Assembly: GCF_009932555.1 (NCBI RefSeq)
Contig: NZ_BLJO01000004.1
Coordinates: 529,179 to 593,178, forward strand
Direction of reading: 5' to 3'
DNA from: Steroidobacter agaridevorans
Lineage (GTDB): Bacteria > Pseudomonadota > Gammaproteobacteria > Steroidobacterales > Steroidobacteraceae
Length of the DNA stretch: 64,000 nucleotides
Numbering within the stretch: position 1 is the stretch's first letter; each line of letters starts with the position of its first letter. The notes beneath the pieces are model-generated. The model searched no databases. It saw only the letters and a program-made list of their open reading frames with translations, and was not told the origin of the DNA. Positions 42,793 to 51,862 of this stretch are shown piece after piece. The translations under genes were made by a program, and so were the position numbers.

Positions 42793-43344
42793 TTATTCCT
42801 TGACGTGGCTGTTCGCCGTGTAGCTCAAGCTCACTCGCCAGCCACGGTCCTTGGAGGGCTCGGCGACGGAGGCGTGGGCTTCGGAGGTAGGGCCGTCCCA
42901 GAAGGCGACCATCATGTCGACGCGAGACAGCGTCGCGCCGGCATCGCTCATTTTCTTGCGGTGGGCGGCTGATGCGAAATCGTAAGACGGCGTGCCGCGC
43001 TCGCGAGTAACGCGCTTTTTGATCGTGGCGTACAGAGCCGCGGCGTCGGCTTCATCTTTGACGTCGAAGATATAGCCGCCGCGAAACAGCTTGCCGCCAT
43101 CGCAGGAATAAACCGCCAGCGCATCTCGATCCAGCTCGCGAATGCGGAAAGCGAATTGATAGCCGGAAGGGAGCTTGCCATCGAACGGCCCGGAGCCGCG
43201 GGCTTCCTCCAGCGCCACGACCCGATCGCACGGCGCGCCGAAATCCAGGACACGAAAATCGGCGGCGACCGCCGGGCCGGCGAGCAGGGCCGCGCCGGTG
43301 ACCACGAAAGGAATCGAGAAACAGCTGAACCGCACGAAATACAC
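42793..43344 (-). CDS. Hypothetical secreted protein
   Basis: 183 residues from a GTG start. A signal peptide (FVVTGAALLAGPAVAAD) is followed by a mixed alpha/beta domain with two cysteines (APCDRVV, VYSCDGG), GYQFAFRIRELDRDALAVYSC, LFRGGYIFDVKDEADAAALYATIKKRVTRERGTPSYDFASA and a last strand pair RVDMMVAFWDG...WRVSLSYTANS. Reads like a conserved periplasmic protein measuring or binding a small ligand, but I do not recognise a family. It is divergent from the Ser/Thr kinase gene by 140 bases. Confidence 0.65.
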   Translation of the reverse strand: MYFVRFSCFSIPFVVTGAALLAGPAVAADFRVLDFGAPCDRVVALEEARGSGPFDGKLPSGYQFAFRIRELDRDALAVYSCDGGKLFRGGYIFDVKDEADAAALYATIKKRVTRERGTPSYDFASAAHRKKMSDAGATLSRVDMMVAFWDGPTSEAHASVAEPSKDRGWRVSLSYTANSHVKE

Positions 43345-43484
43345 TCGACTGACGACAGGTAAAGCGTGAATTTACCCAATTGCCGGGCCGCCCGCCCGAC
43401 GGAATGTGCACTCGATCACTCTCCGACCCTCCCTTAAGGGCGAGGCCGGGCACGGATCCAGCCGGCCGGGCATACAATCGGGCC

Positions 43485-45332
43485 ATGAACAAAGAAGCGG
43501 CGCTGGCAAGCCTGGGTCTGCAGGGAAACGAGGATCACGCCACCGTGGCGAGGGTCTACGGCGAGCGGTTGGCCGTCGTCCAGGAGCGGCTGCTGTCGGC
43601 GCAGTCCGATGCCGATCGCAACACGCAGGGCGCCGAGCTTGCCAAGCTGAGCGAGGCTTACGAATACATCACCGGCACCGGCCGCTACACCAATTCCAGC
43701 GACGCGAGCGCCACGGTCATGCGCTCCGCGACGACGCTGACACCTGCGCCGTCGGGCGACACGTTTGTTCGCATGGAGCCGGGCGCCGTGATCGCGGATC
43801 GGCTGGAGATCGGCAACCTGCTCGGCCAGGGCGGCATGGGCAATGTGTATGCGGCCCGCGATCGTTTGAAAGAAGAGGACGTCGCGATCAAGGTGCTGCG
43901 CCAGGACTTGCAGTTCAGCATCGCGGCCAAGGATCGTTTTCTCGCCGAGGCGAAAGTTTCCTGCAGCCTGTCTCATCCGAACATCGTACGCGTGCACGAT
44001 GTCGGCATCAGCGGCGGGCTTTATTACTTTTCCATGGAGCGGCTGAAAGGACACACGCTGCGTCAGCGCATGGAGCAGTACCGTCAGAACAATCGCGCGT
44101 TCACCACTGCCGAGGTCACAGACATCGCGCGACAGCTGATCGACGCGCTTCGCTATGCGCATCGTTACATCGTGCATCGTGACATCAAGCCGGAGAACAT
44201 CTGGCTGGCGGAAGACGGCACGGTCAAGCTGATGGATTTCGGCATCGCTCGCGCCTTCGCAAATTCACAGCTCACGCAGACCGGCATGGCGCTCGGCACC
44301 GCTTACTACATGTCGCCGGAGCAGCGCATCGGCTCGAAGGAAGTCGACTGGCGCACCGATCAATATGCGCTCGGCGTCGTGTTGTATGAATTGTTCGCGG
44401 GCACGCTGCCGACCGGAGCCGTGCAGCCCATCGAAACGCTCCGTCGCGATCTGCCGAAGCGGTACGCGGCCGCGTTGATGCGCGCCATGGCGGTGATGCC
44501 GGAAGACCGCTTCCAGTCGCTGAATGAGCTGCTCGCCGAGATCGAAGCGCCGCCGGCGAAGAAGTTTCGTTATGGCAGCATCGTGCTGATCGGCGCGGGC
44601 CTCGCGGCCGCAGCTGCCGGTGCATTCGTGATCGTGAGCAATCAAGGTCGCGCGCCGCAGCCGGAGGCGGCCGTCGCATCGGCGCCGGCCGCTAAAACAA
44701 CGTCCACGCCCGCATCGGGCTCGACGCAATCATCGGGCGCGGCAGGAACGGATGGAGCTGCGCCGACAGAGCCACCGCCGCCGGAAGAAACATCAACCGT
44801 TGCCGCTGCGCTGCCCGAGCCTGAACAGTCGACACCGGCGCCAGAACAATCGGCGGCCGATGCGATCAGCTCGACACCCTTGCCCGCTGCGCCGGCGCCG
44901 TCACCAGCGCCGCAGCGAGTGGCGAAAGCGACGCCATCCAACACTGCATCATCCGCATCCGCCGGTGGCGGCATCGATGCGCGACGTCAGCAATGTATCG
45001 CCCAGTGTGAGCGCGACGATGGCGAGTGTCGCAGCCTCGGCCGTCGTGGCAAGCAGGAGTGCATGCGGGCAGTGGCTTTCGGCGCGACCCCGGGACGCAT
45101 CACAACGACGAATCCCGCCGCAACCAGCTGCGCCTACTTCGGGCAGTCACGCTGCGACTCGTCCTTCAATCGCGAAGCCTGCCTGGCTCGCATGACCACA
45201 CGATACAAAGCCTGCATCGACGTGCTGGGCGGCACGGTGGCGCAACGCCGCCAGGATTGCGACGAGAATGCTCGCGAGTCCGACCAGCTGTGCCTGGACG
45301 AACTGCGAGATTGTCGCCAGTCGTGCGAGTGA
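43485..45332 (+). CDS. Membrane Ser/Thr protein kinase with cysteine-rich C-terminal domain
   Basis: 615 residues from the ATG at 43485. About 95 N-terminal residues (helical, MNKEAALASLGLQGNEDHATVARVYGERL) precede a Hanks-type kinase: glycine loop LGQGGMGNVYAARD at about residue 112, the catalytic Lys in VAIKVL, catalytic loop VHRDIKPEN at about 229, DFGIARAF at about 250, and GTAYYMSPEQ. A single membrane helix (IVLIGAGLAAAAAGAFVIV) lies at about 365. A long Ala/Pro/Ser linker leads to a C-terminal domain from about 500 with about ten cysteines (CIAQCERDDGECRS, SCAYFGQSRCDSS, CLDELRDCRQSCE), probably periplasmic. Likely senses an envelope signal and phosphorylates cytoplasmic targets; no matching phosphatase gene is nearby. 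Confidence 0.9.
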   Translation: MNKEAALASLGLQGNEDHATVARVYGERLAVVQERLLSAQSDADRNTQGAELAKLSEAYEYITGTGRYTNSSDASATVMRSATTLTPAPSGDTFVRMEPGAVIADRLEIGNLLGQGGMGNVYAARDRLKEEDVAIKVLRQDLQFSIAAKDRFLAEAKVSCSLSHPNIVRVHDVGISGGLYYFSMERLKGHTLRQRMEQYRQNNRAFTTAEVTDIARQLIDALRYAHRYIVHRDIKPENIWLAEDGTVKLMDFGIARAFANSQLTQTGMALGTAYYMSPEQRIGSKEVDWRTDQYALGVVLYELFAGTLPTGAVQPIETLRRDLPKRYAAALMRAMAVMPEDRFQSLNELLAEIEAPPAKKFRYGSIVLIGAGLAAAAAGAFVIVSNQGRAPQPEAAVASAPAAKTTSTPASGSTQSSGAAGTDGAAPTEPPPPEETSTVAAALPEPEQSTPAPEQSAADAISSTPLPAAPAPSPAPQRVAKATPSNTASSASAGGGIDARRQQCIAQCERDDGECRSLGRRGKQECMRAVAFGATPGRITTTNPAATSCAYFGQSRCDSSFNREACLARMTTRYKACIDVLGGTVAQRRQDCDENARESDQLCLDELRDCRQSCE

Positions 45333-45342
45333 CCCGGAGCGC

Positions 45343-45909
45343 TTATTTCACCGGCACCATCAAGTGCTGATACGGCGTTCCCGGCCACATGACGTACGGC
45401 ACGGACGTATCGGGGTCGGCGTCCTTGGGATACTGACCATAGAAGCCGGCGTCGGCGCCCACGATCATCACGTGCGGACCGGTCTTCACCCAATGATTGG
45501 CTGAGGTTGGCTGGGTCGCATACGGATCGGTGTTGCTGGCGTCGGTACCGCCAGCGAGCATGTACATGAAGCCGACTTTGCCGCCCATCGGCGTCTTGTG
45601 ACCGATCCAGGCATGCACCCATTCCATCGCATTCTTGTCCATGCACATCGGATCGGGCCCCGGCGTCTCCGGGTTGTCAGCCATGCAGGTGAAGCCGTTC
45701 GTCCCTTTACGCAGCGTGCGCATCTGGCCCTTGGCATCCATCGCCACGACCGAAGCGTTCTGCGAGACCTTGGCAGGAGCGGCGGCCATGGCGCTCTTGA
45801 TGATCTCCGCATCGCTTGCCGCCGGTTTGGTTTTCGCATCGTCGGCGATTGCACTCGTGCTCGCGGCGATAGCGAGCACGGTCGATAACTGCACGAGGAA
45901 TCTGTTCAT
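45343..45909 (-). CDS. Conserved secreted protein of unknown function
   Basis: 188 residues; the ATG at 45909 opens a signal peptide ending TSAIAD. The mature domain has distinctive motifs: EIIKSAMAAAPAKVSQNASVVAMDAKGQMRTLRKGTNGFTCMADNPETPGPDPMCMDKNAMEWVHAWIGHKTP, then GFMYMLAGGTDASNTDPYA, WVKTGPHVMIVG and VPYVMWPGTPYQHLMVPV. Two cysteines in the conserved block may form a disulfide, and the His/Met content (GPHVM, YQHLM) could bind a metal or cofactor. I have seen this pattern only in uncharacterised proteobacterial proteins. Convergent with the kinase gene, ten bases apart. Confidence 0.7.
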   Translation of the reverse strand: MNRFLVQLSTVLAIAASTSAIADDAKTKPAASDAEIIKSAMAAAPAKVSQNASVVAMDAKGQMRTLRKGTNGFTCMADNPETPGPDPMCMDKNAMEWVHAWIGHKTPMGGKVGFMYMLAGGTDASNTDPYATQPTSANHWVKTGPHVMIVGADAGFYGQYPKDADPDTSVPYVMWPGTPYQHLMVPVK

Positions 45910-46044
45910 GGCGCTCCCCTTGGATGTCAGCTGACTGGTAGTTCGGCGCGAGCGAGCATACGCCGTCGAGTCGGAGCGCAAATACGTAACGTGCGCCGTG
46001 GGGTGCGAGGCGCGCCGCGGCAATTTGCTGCGGCGTGGCGGTCC

Positions 46045-47286
46045 TCAGCCGACGACGCTTTTCAGATAACGAAACAACAAAGGATGTCCCGCCTGCAGCG
46101 CCTTGCGCTCGGCCAGCTCGTCATCTTTCTTCTGGGCGCGGCGGGCTTCGAGCCAGCGATGCACGCACCGATAGTGTCGTTCGCCGGCGGTGTCGGTCCG
46201 GGCAAGATCGACGGGCATTTGTCTCGCCAAACCGGGTTCGTGCAACAGCATCCACGCAGGGAAATCGCCGGGAGCGAGCGCCGCGTCAATCGCGTCGTCA
46301 TCGGCCAGATCGTCTTCCGCGGCCAGAAATTCCTGCCATGCTTTGCCGACGCCAGCATCGGGCTGCTGTGGCTTGCTCAATGCGTCCGCTGCGGCCGACG
46401 GTGCGTGCCAGCACAGCGCAAACCAACCCGTCAGCGACTCGATGCGACGATGTTGAAACGCGCCGCTCTGCGCGACGGCCAGGCAAAGGGCAGGGTGACG
46501 CCACCACTCTGGATCCTGCTGAACGCAGGCGTTCACGCCAGCCCAATCCTGCGCCTGACTCAGTGCATAGCTGCGATGAAGATGCGGTTCATCGACGGAG
46601 AACGGCTGATCAATCAATGCATCGGCGAGTTGTCGCCACAGCGGCGTCAGCAGTTCGCGCCACTGCGACCCCAGCAATCGCTTGGCTGTCGGCGCTGTTT
46701 CCTGCAGAAACTCCAGTTCCTGGCGCGCATCGTCGATTGGCTGGCCCAGACGCGCGAGCGTTCCGACCAATCGATCGTATCCGGCCAGGTCTGAGTGCGT
46801 CGGCGCGATTTCATACAAACGATCCAACTGACGCTGCGCGTCGGCGGCATTCATCGCGGCCAATGCGCGAGCGATGCCGTTGGTGAGCGTGGCGACGGGA
46901 TTGTCGAAGAACAAATCCATCTGCGGGGCGAGCTTTGCTGGAATGAATCGTCCCGCGATCAATCGATGCAGCTCGGTCTGCGTGCTGATGCGCAGCGGCT
47001 TGTTGGTAGCCGGCGCGTCTGTGTGCCAGGCCGTGAACTCCTGCGGCTGCTCGACCAATCCGATGCTGCGAGCGTAGTTCACCGATTGTTCGATCTGGGC
47101 GCGGATCTTTTCCGGGCTGCCCATCAGCACGCCGTCGAGGAATTCGATCTCCTGGCGGCGCCAGCTTTCGTAGTCGCTGTAGGCAAGGCGTCCGGTGGCG
47201 AGCAGCAGCTCCAGTACCGTGAACGCGCCTTGTTCCAACAATTGGTCGTCGACCTGCTTCTGCAGGCCAGGGTCGATTTTGATCAT
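46045..47286 (-). CDS. Conserved hypothetical partner of the SNF2 helicase
   Basis: 413 residues, soluble and mostly helical, no known motif. Notable segments: KIDPGLQKQVDDQLLEQGAFTVLELLLATGRLAYSDYESWRRQEIEFLDGVLMGSPEKIRAQIEQSVNYARSIGL at the start and a Trp-rich C-terminal half (WRHPALCLAVAQSGAF, LTGWFALCWHAP, HYRCVHRWLEARRAQ). Its ATG overlaps the stop codon of the SWIM-SNF2 helicase (ATGA), so the two proteins are made together and probably act in one complex. Function unknown; a role in DNA repair or chromatin-like remodelling is inference from the partner. Confidence 0.75.
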   Translation of the reverse strand: MIKIDPGLQKQVDDQLLEQGAFTVLELLLATGRLAYSDYESWRRQEIEFLDGVLMGSPEKIRAQIEQSVNYARSIGLVEQPQEFTAWHTDAPATNKPLRISTQTELHRLIAGRFIPAKLAPQMDLFFDNPVATLTNGIARALAAMNAADAQRQLDRLYEIAPTHSDLAGYDRLVGTLARLGQPIDDARQELEFLQETAPTAKRLLGSQWRELLTPLWRQLADALIDQPFSVDEPHLHRSYALSQAQDWAGVNACVQQDPEWWRHPALCLAVAQSGAFQHRRIESLTGWFALCWHAPSAAADALSKPQQPDAGVGKAWQEFLAAEDDLADDDAIDAALAPGDFPAWMLLHEPGLARQMPVDLARTDTAGERHYRCVHRWLEARRAQKKDDELAERKALQAGHPLLFRYLKSVVG

Positions 47287-50200
47287 GGAGCGAACAGCAT
47301 TTCGAGATCGGCCGCATCCAGCTGTAGCGGTGCAGCGTTCTTTTCGGTGTAGAGCTGGCTGGCCAGCTGATGTTTCTGTTCCTGCAGCCGCACGATGCGC
47401 TCTTCAACCGTGCCTTGCGCGATCAGCTTGTACACGAACACAGGCTTATGCTGGCCGATGCGATGCGCGCGATCCGTGGCCTGAGCTTCGACGGCAGGAT
47501 TCCACCAAGGGTCATAGTGAATGACGGTGTCCGCGGCGGTGAGATTCAATCCCGTGCCGCCGGCCTTCAGGCTGATGAGAAACAGCGGCACGGCGCCGCT
47601 CTGGAATTTCTCGATCAACGGCATGCGGTCCTTGGTATCGCCCGTCAGCAACAGATAAGGAATGCCCAGCTCCTGCATCTGCTCCTCGATCAGCTCCAGC
47701 ATGGACGTGAACTGCGAGAACAGCAGGATGCGCCGGCCTTCCTCGATCATTTCCGGCAAGGCGTTGCTGAGCCAATCCATCTTGGCCGAGGGAACGGCTT
47801 CTTCGGGCTGCTCCGCCGAAGCGACCAGGCGCGGGTCGCAACAGGCTTGGCGCAGCTTGAGCAAGGCGTCGAGCACGGTGATCTGACTGCGGGCGAGTCC
47901 GCGTTCCTCGATGGTTTCGCGGACCCGACGGTGCGACGCGAGGCGCACGCCGTCGTAGAAGTCGCGCTGCTTCTCGTCGAGTGCGATGGTTTCGAGGATC
48001 TGCGTCTTCGCCGGCAATTCGGGCGCGACGGCATCTTTCGTCCGTCGCAGCACGAATGGAGCGATGCGCCGGCTCAGCGAGAGCGCGCGATCGCGATCGT
48101 TGCTCTTTTCGATGGCCGTGCGGTACTGGCGCTGGAAGTCGCGTTCGTCGCCCAGCATGCCCGGCTGCAAAAAATCGATCAGCGACCACAGCTCGCCGAG
48201 ATGATTCTCCATGGGCGTGCCGGTGAGGCACAGTCGATGCTCAGAGTTGAGCGCGCGCGCCGCTTGAGAAACCTTGGCGCGAGGATTCTTGATCACCTGC
48301 GCTTCGTCCATCACGACCAAGTAGAACTCGTGCGCCGTCAGCACCTCACTGTCGAGTTGCAGCAGCGGATACGCGGTGATGACGATGTCGACGTTGCGAA
48401 TCGAGGGGAACAATTCCTTACGTCGCGCACCATGCAGCGTCAGTTGTTTCAAGTGCGGCGCGAACTGCTGGATCTCGCGCTGCCAATTGCCGATGACGCT
48501 GACCGGCGCAACGATGAGCGACGGCTTTGTCAGCCGGCCTTCTTCCTTCTCCAGCGCGAGATGCGCCAGTGTCTGCACCGTTTTGCCCAAGCCCATATCG
48601 TCCGCGAGGATGCCGCCGAGATGGCAGCGTCGCAGGAACTGCAGCCAGCCCAGACCTTCTTGCTGATACGGACGCAACGTCGCGTTGAACCGCGCCGGCG
48701 GTTGCAGCGGCGTGATCGCGGAGAAGTTCTTGAGCTCGGCAACGGACTCCAGCAGCGCCGCATTCTTCGAGCGCAGCACCGGTGCTTCCGGCTCCGACGT
48801 GAGCTGCGCAAGGCGGCTCGCCTGCGATGCCGGCAGCGACAGCGATTGCTGCTTGTTGAGCGCGTCGTGATCGAACAGCTCGACGAGCGTATCGGCGATG
48901 CGCCTGATCCGATCGATGGGAACGGGCAAATAGCGCTTGTCGGGCAGCTGCACGAACAGCTGATCGCCGATGCGATGCACGCCGGCTTCACCGGTGCCGA
49001 GCGCGCCTTGCAGATAGTCGACCAGCGCCGGCAGCAGATTCACTTGCACGCCATCGACGACGAGGCCGAGCTTCAAGTCGAACCATTCGCGATCGCGCCC
49101 GCTGTCCGCGTCCACATACCACTCGCCCGCATCGGCGAGGCGATAGGGGAAGTCGTCGTTGATGACGACGTCCCAACCTTCGGCGCGCAGTTTGGGAATG
49201 CCGTCGAGCACGAACGCCAGCCAGAAGTCGCGGCCGTGCGAGCTGTTTGCGAGCGCTGTATCGAAGCGCTGCTGGATCTTGCGCTCGGTCGCGCGGTCCC
49301 TCGGGATCTCGTGAAGCTTGTTGTCCGCAAGGATGCGGACGTGAGTCATGTCGTCCGGAAGGGAGCGGCTGTAAACGGGCAGGCCGTTGTAGACGAAGTA
49401 CAACGTCGCGATGGGATCTTCGGAAAGATACAGCTGTGCGCCGACGCTCTTGCGTGAGCGCCGGACAGCCTTCAATTCACGCAGCTTCGGCAAAGCGGCG
49501 CAGCTGCGCACGATTTCTTCATTCAGTTCCGCGACTTGTTCCGGCGCGACCGGCGGCGAGTTCCAGAAGCGACGGAAGTCCTCGATGGGGCAGGGCAGAG
49601 CCAGCGCACCGAGTTCCTTGCTCGCCGGATCGACGTAGGTCGCGACATCGAGATCGAAGAAGGTGGCGACCGCATCGTCGCCGCGCTCGGCGACTTCACA
49701 TTGCAAATACTGATCGCCGTTTTCCAGCTGCTGCCACGACAGCTTGGCCTGTCGCAGCTTGCCTGCTTTCAGCGAAGGAGTATCCAGCGTCTGCCAGCGG
49801 GCGCGGCCGGTCGCGATCGCCTGGTTCAGCACGGTCGTGCCTTCGGTGTCGCGCAGCAGCCAGGGACCGTCGGTTCGCTGCGAGAGTAACGATTGCAGGA
49901 TCTGCCGATCTTCCGAGTCGACGTAGCGAGGGAAGTCGTTGCCTCGTGGCACGAAGATGCTCGAGCTGCCGCGCGTAAGTTTGCTGGAGCCGGGCGATGT
50001 CTGGCCGACCCAGGTCGAGAGTTGCAACTCGCCGGCGGACGTTGCCTGCAACAGATAGTAGAGCCGCTGTTGTAACTGCGGCCCGGCAGGCGCTGAGGTC
50101 GCGCGTTGCAGTGATGACGTGGGCCGCTGAGGCGAGGCAACGCTCGGCGCGTTGCTCACCGCCGCGATGGATACAGCGGCAATGTGCACGCACGGGCTTG

Positions 50201-50429
50201 GCTTGCCGCAGCTGCATTCGGCTTCCGTGATCTGCGCGTCGTTCGGCTTCGCGTGTCGAATGTAAACACGCTGCCGTTTGGCCGCCGCGCTCTCATCGGC
50301 GACCACACCGGTCACGACCAGGCCAGATTGCAGGATCCGCAGCTCGCTGACAGCGCCGCCGCGGACCAGTTTCTCCGCGGCCTGATACAGGTCGTCGCCA
50401 AACGCGACCTGTAGCCGCGCCAAAGACAC
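47283..50429 (-). CDS. SWIM zinc-finger SNF2/RapA-type helicase
   Basis: 1048 residues from a GTG start. An N-terminal SWIM finger lies at residues 72-82 (CSCGKPSPCVH, the CxCx(n)CxH pattern). A middle region of unknown function follows. The C-terminal 500 residues form a Swi2/Snf2 ATPase: LGGILADDMGLGKTVQTLAHLA (motif I, around residue 610), LIVAPVSVIGNWQREI, VVMDEAQVIKNP (motif II DEAQ, around 700), LCLTGTPMENHLGELWSLIDFL, LRRTKDAVAPELPAKT, then the second lobe RILLFSQFTSMLELIEEQM, LLTGDTKDR, FLISLKAGGTGLNLTAADTVIHYDPWWNPAVEAQATDRAHRIGQ. All ATPase motifs look intact. Proteins with this layout translocate on DNA to remodel nucleoprotein complexes. Start overlaps nothing upstream; yebC precedes it on the same strand by 12 bases. 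Confidence 0.92.
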   Translation of the reverse strand: MSLARLQVAFGDDLYQAAEKLVRGGAVSELRILQSGLVVTGVVADESAAAKRQRVYIRHAKPNDAQITEAECSCGKPSPCVHIAAVSIAAVSNAPSVASPQRPTSSLQRATSAPAGPQLQQRLYYLLQATSAGELQLSTWVGQTSPGSSKLTRGSSSIFVPRGNDFPRYVDSEDRQILQSLLSQRTDGPWLLRDTEGTTVLNQAIATGRARWQTLDTPSLKAGKLRQAKLSWQQLENGDQYLQCEVAERGDDAVATFFDLDVATYVDPASKELGALALPCPIEDFRRFWNSPPVAPEQVAELNEEIVRSCAALPKLRELKAVRRSRKSVGAQLYLSEDPIATLYFVYNGLPVYSRSLPDDMTHVRILADNKLHEIPRDRATERKIQQRFDTALANSSHGRDFWLAFVLDGIPKLRAEGWDVVINDDFPYRLADAGEWYVDADSGRDREWFDLKLGLVVDGVQVNLLPALVDYLQGALGTGEAGVHRIGDQLFVQLPDKRYLPVPIDRIRRIADTLVELFDHDALNKQQSLSLPASQASRLAQLTSEPEAPVLRSKNAALLESVAELKNFSAITPLQPPARFNATLRPYQQEGLGWLQFLRRCHLGGILADDMGLGKTVQTLAHLALEKEEGRLTKPSLIVAPVSVIGNWQREIQQFAPHLKQLTLHGARRKELFPSIRNVDIVITAYPLLQLDSEVLTAHEFYLVVMDEAQVIKNPRAKVSQAARALNSEHRLCLTGTPMENHLGELWSLIDFLQPGMLGDERDFQRQYRTAIEKSNDRDRALSLSRRIAPFVLRRTKDAVAPELPAKTQILETIALDEKQRDFYDGVRLASHRRVRETIEERGLARSQITVLDALLKLRQACCDPRLVASAEQPEEAVPSAKMDWLSNALPEMIEEGRRILLFSQFTSMLELIEEQMQELGIPYLLLTGDTKDRMPLIEKFQSGAVPLFLISLKAGGTGLNLTAADTVIHYDPWWNPAVEAQATDRAHRIGQHKPVFVYKLIAQGTVEERIVRLQEQKHQLASQLYTEKNAAPLQLDAADLEMLFAP

Positions 50430-50441
50430 GTGGTTACTCCA

Positions 50442-51164
50442 TCAAGCCAGCGTGTGATACACCTTCTGCACGTCCTCGTCCTGTTCGAGCTTGTCGATCA
50501 TTTCCAGGACTTCGGTGGCCTGCGCTTCGGGCAGCTCGGTGGGCGTGAGACAGATGTATTCATGCTCGGCGGACAGCGGGGTGATGCCGCGATCTTCCAG
50601 TGCTTTTTGCATCTGGCCGAACTCGGGGAAGTTGCAGCGGGCCACGATCTGCGGCTCGCCCTTTTCGCCGGTGCTCTCGCCCATCTCCTCCAGGCCGTGG
50701 TCGATCAGGTACAGCTCCAGGTCGTCCTGATCGATGCCTTCGGGATTCAAGCGGAACACGCCCATTTTCTTGAACTGAAAGCTCACGCTGTTCGCCGTGC
50801 CGAGATTGCCTTCGTGCTTGGTGAAGATGCTGCGCACGTTGGCGACGGTGCGGGTCGGATTGTCGGTGGCGGTTTCCACCAGCACGGCGACGCCATGCGG
50901 TGCGTAGCCTTCGTACAGGATTTCGGTGAAGTTGGCCGCGTCCTTACCGGAGGCGCGCTTGATCGCCGCTTCGACCTTGTCCTTGGGCATGTTGACGGCG
51001 CGTGAGTTCTGGATCACGCGACGCAGGGCCGGGTTGGAGTGGGGGTCGGGGCCGCCGTTCTTCACGGCGATGGTGATGTCCTTGCCGATGCGGGCGAATT
51101 GCTTCGCCATGCGGTTCCAGCGCGCGAACATCGCGTGCTTTCTGACTTCGAAAATGCGGCCCAT
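50442..51164 (-). CDS. YebC/PmpR (TACO1) family regulator
   Basis: 240 residues, standard length. The N-terminus [73 protein letters not shown] matches the family block, followed by [55 protein letters not shown]. Instead of the more common 'MAGHSKWANIKHRK' start this is the MGRxFEVRK type found in a second YebC subgroup. Family members are DNA-binding regulators or ribosome-associated factors that help translation of proline-rich stretches. It lies 12 bases before the SNF2 helicase gene. Confidence 0.92.
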   Translation of the reverse strand: MGRIFEVRKHAMFARWNRMAKQFARIGKDITIAVKNGGPDPHSNPALRRVIQNSRAVNMPKDKVEAAIKRASGKDAANFTEILYEGYAPHGVAVLVETATDNPTRTVANVRSIFTKHEGNLGTANSVSFQFKKMGVFRLNPEGIDQDDLELYLIDHGLEEMGESTGEKGEPQIVARCNFPEFGQMQKALEDRGITPLSAEHEYICLTPTELPEAQATEVLEMIDKLEQDEDVQKVYHTLA

Positions 51165-51248
51165 TGGATAGCTCTCCAGAACTCCAAGCGGGCCAGTTTA
51201 CCACCGAGCTTGGCGGCCGGTGGTCAATGACAGAAGGGGTGGGGCGGG

Positions 51249-51602
51249 TTATTTACCCTTGGCTTCCCAGACCAGTTCGGCCTGGGCGGCCGCGGCCCGC
51301 TTCAGGATGCTGAGCAACGGCACGGCCCGGGTCGCCAGGTCCACCGGCGGCTCGCGGTCTTCGTCGTCCTCGTCCTCATTCTTGGCATCTTCGTTGTCGG
51401 CCGGGCGGGCCGGGGTGACGTGCGTGCCGGCCTTGATCTGCTCGGTGGCGTGCTCCAGCTGGCGCAGGGCCAGGGGCACGTCGTCCGGGCCGAGCGCACC
51501 GGGGATGCGCCCGGTGGCGCCCATCAGCTTGAGCAACTGAACCGCAACGTCCTCGAACATGGTGATGGATTCAGTCGCGGTGGAGCGGAACGTGACCAAC
51601 AT
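51249..51602 (-). CDS. DUF1840-family protein
   Basis: 117 residues from the ATG at 51602. The start MLVTFRSTATESITMFEDVAVQLLKLMGATGRIPGALGPDDVPLALRQLEHATEQI is the DUF1840 signature; an acidic linker (NEDAKNEDEDDEDRE) and a helix (LLSILKRAAAAQAELVWE) follow. Small cytoplasmic protein of unknown function. Upstream in-frame codons were not used because the family begins at MLVTFRS. Confidence 0.88.
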   Translation of the reverse strand: MLVTFRSTATESITMFEDVAVQLLKLMGATGRIPGALGPDDVPLALRQLEHATEQIKAGTHVTPARPADNEDAKNEDEDDEDREPPVDLATRAVPLLSILKRAAAAQAELVWEAKGK

Positions 51603-51634
51603 GTGCGAGCTTGCTCCGAGTAGGAAAAGATGAG

Positions 51635-51799
51635 CTAGGTGCAGCCCCGAACCAGAAACAGCACGAACAGGATCGGAATCGGCACGCCCAGCAGCCACAG
51701 CAGGATCCAACCTACTTTACCCCGCTCGCGCCCGTAATTCAGCATTCGGTGCAGGCCGGGCGGCGGACGCTTGCGCATGTTTGCAGGCTCGTGAGCCAT
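51635..51799 (-). CDS. Small single-span membrane protein
   Basis: 54 residues from the ATG at 51799, preceded by GAGGGGAC. A basic Pro-rich N-terminus (MRKRPPPGLHRMLNYGRERGK) leads to one hydrophobic helix (VGWILLWLLGVPIPILFVLFLV) ending RGCT. The positive-inside rule puts the N-terminus in the cytoplasm. Such YqaE-like or orphan mini-proteins are common; no family assigned. Lies between the DUF1840 gene and the HDOD gene on the same strand. Confidence 0.65.
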   Translation of the reverse strand: MAHEPANMRKRPPPGLHRMLNYGRERGKVGWILLWLLGVPIPILFVLFLVRGCT

Positions 51800-51862
51800 G
51801 GCAGTCCCCTCATTCACTGCGATATGCAATGAACGGCTGCCGTCGCGGCACGGTTCCGGGCG

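Noticed and set aside
47370-49457. Open + frame of about 695 codons opposite the SNF2 helicase
   Set aside because: Antisense to a clear helicase with all motifs; Arg/Gln-rich translation with no domain.
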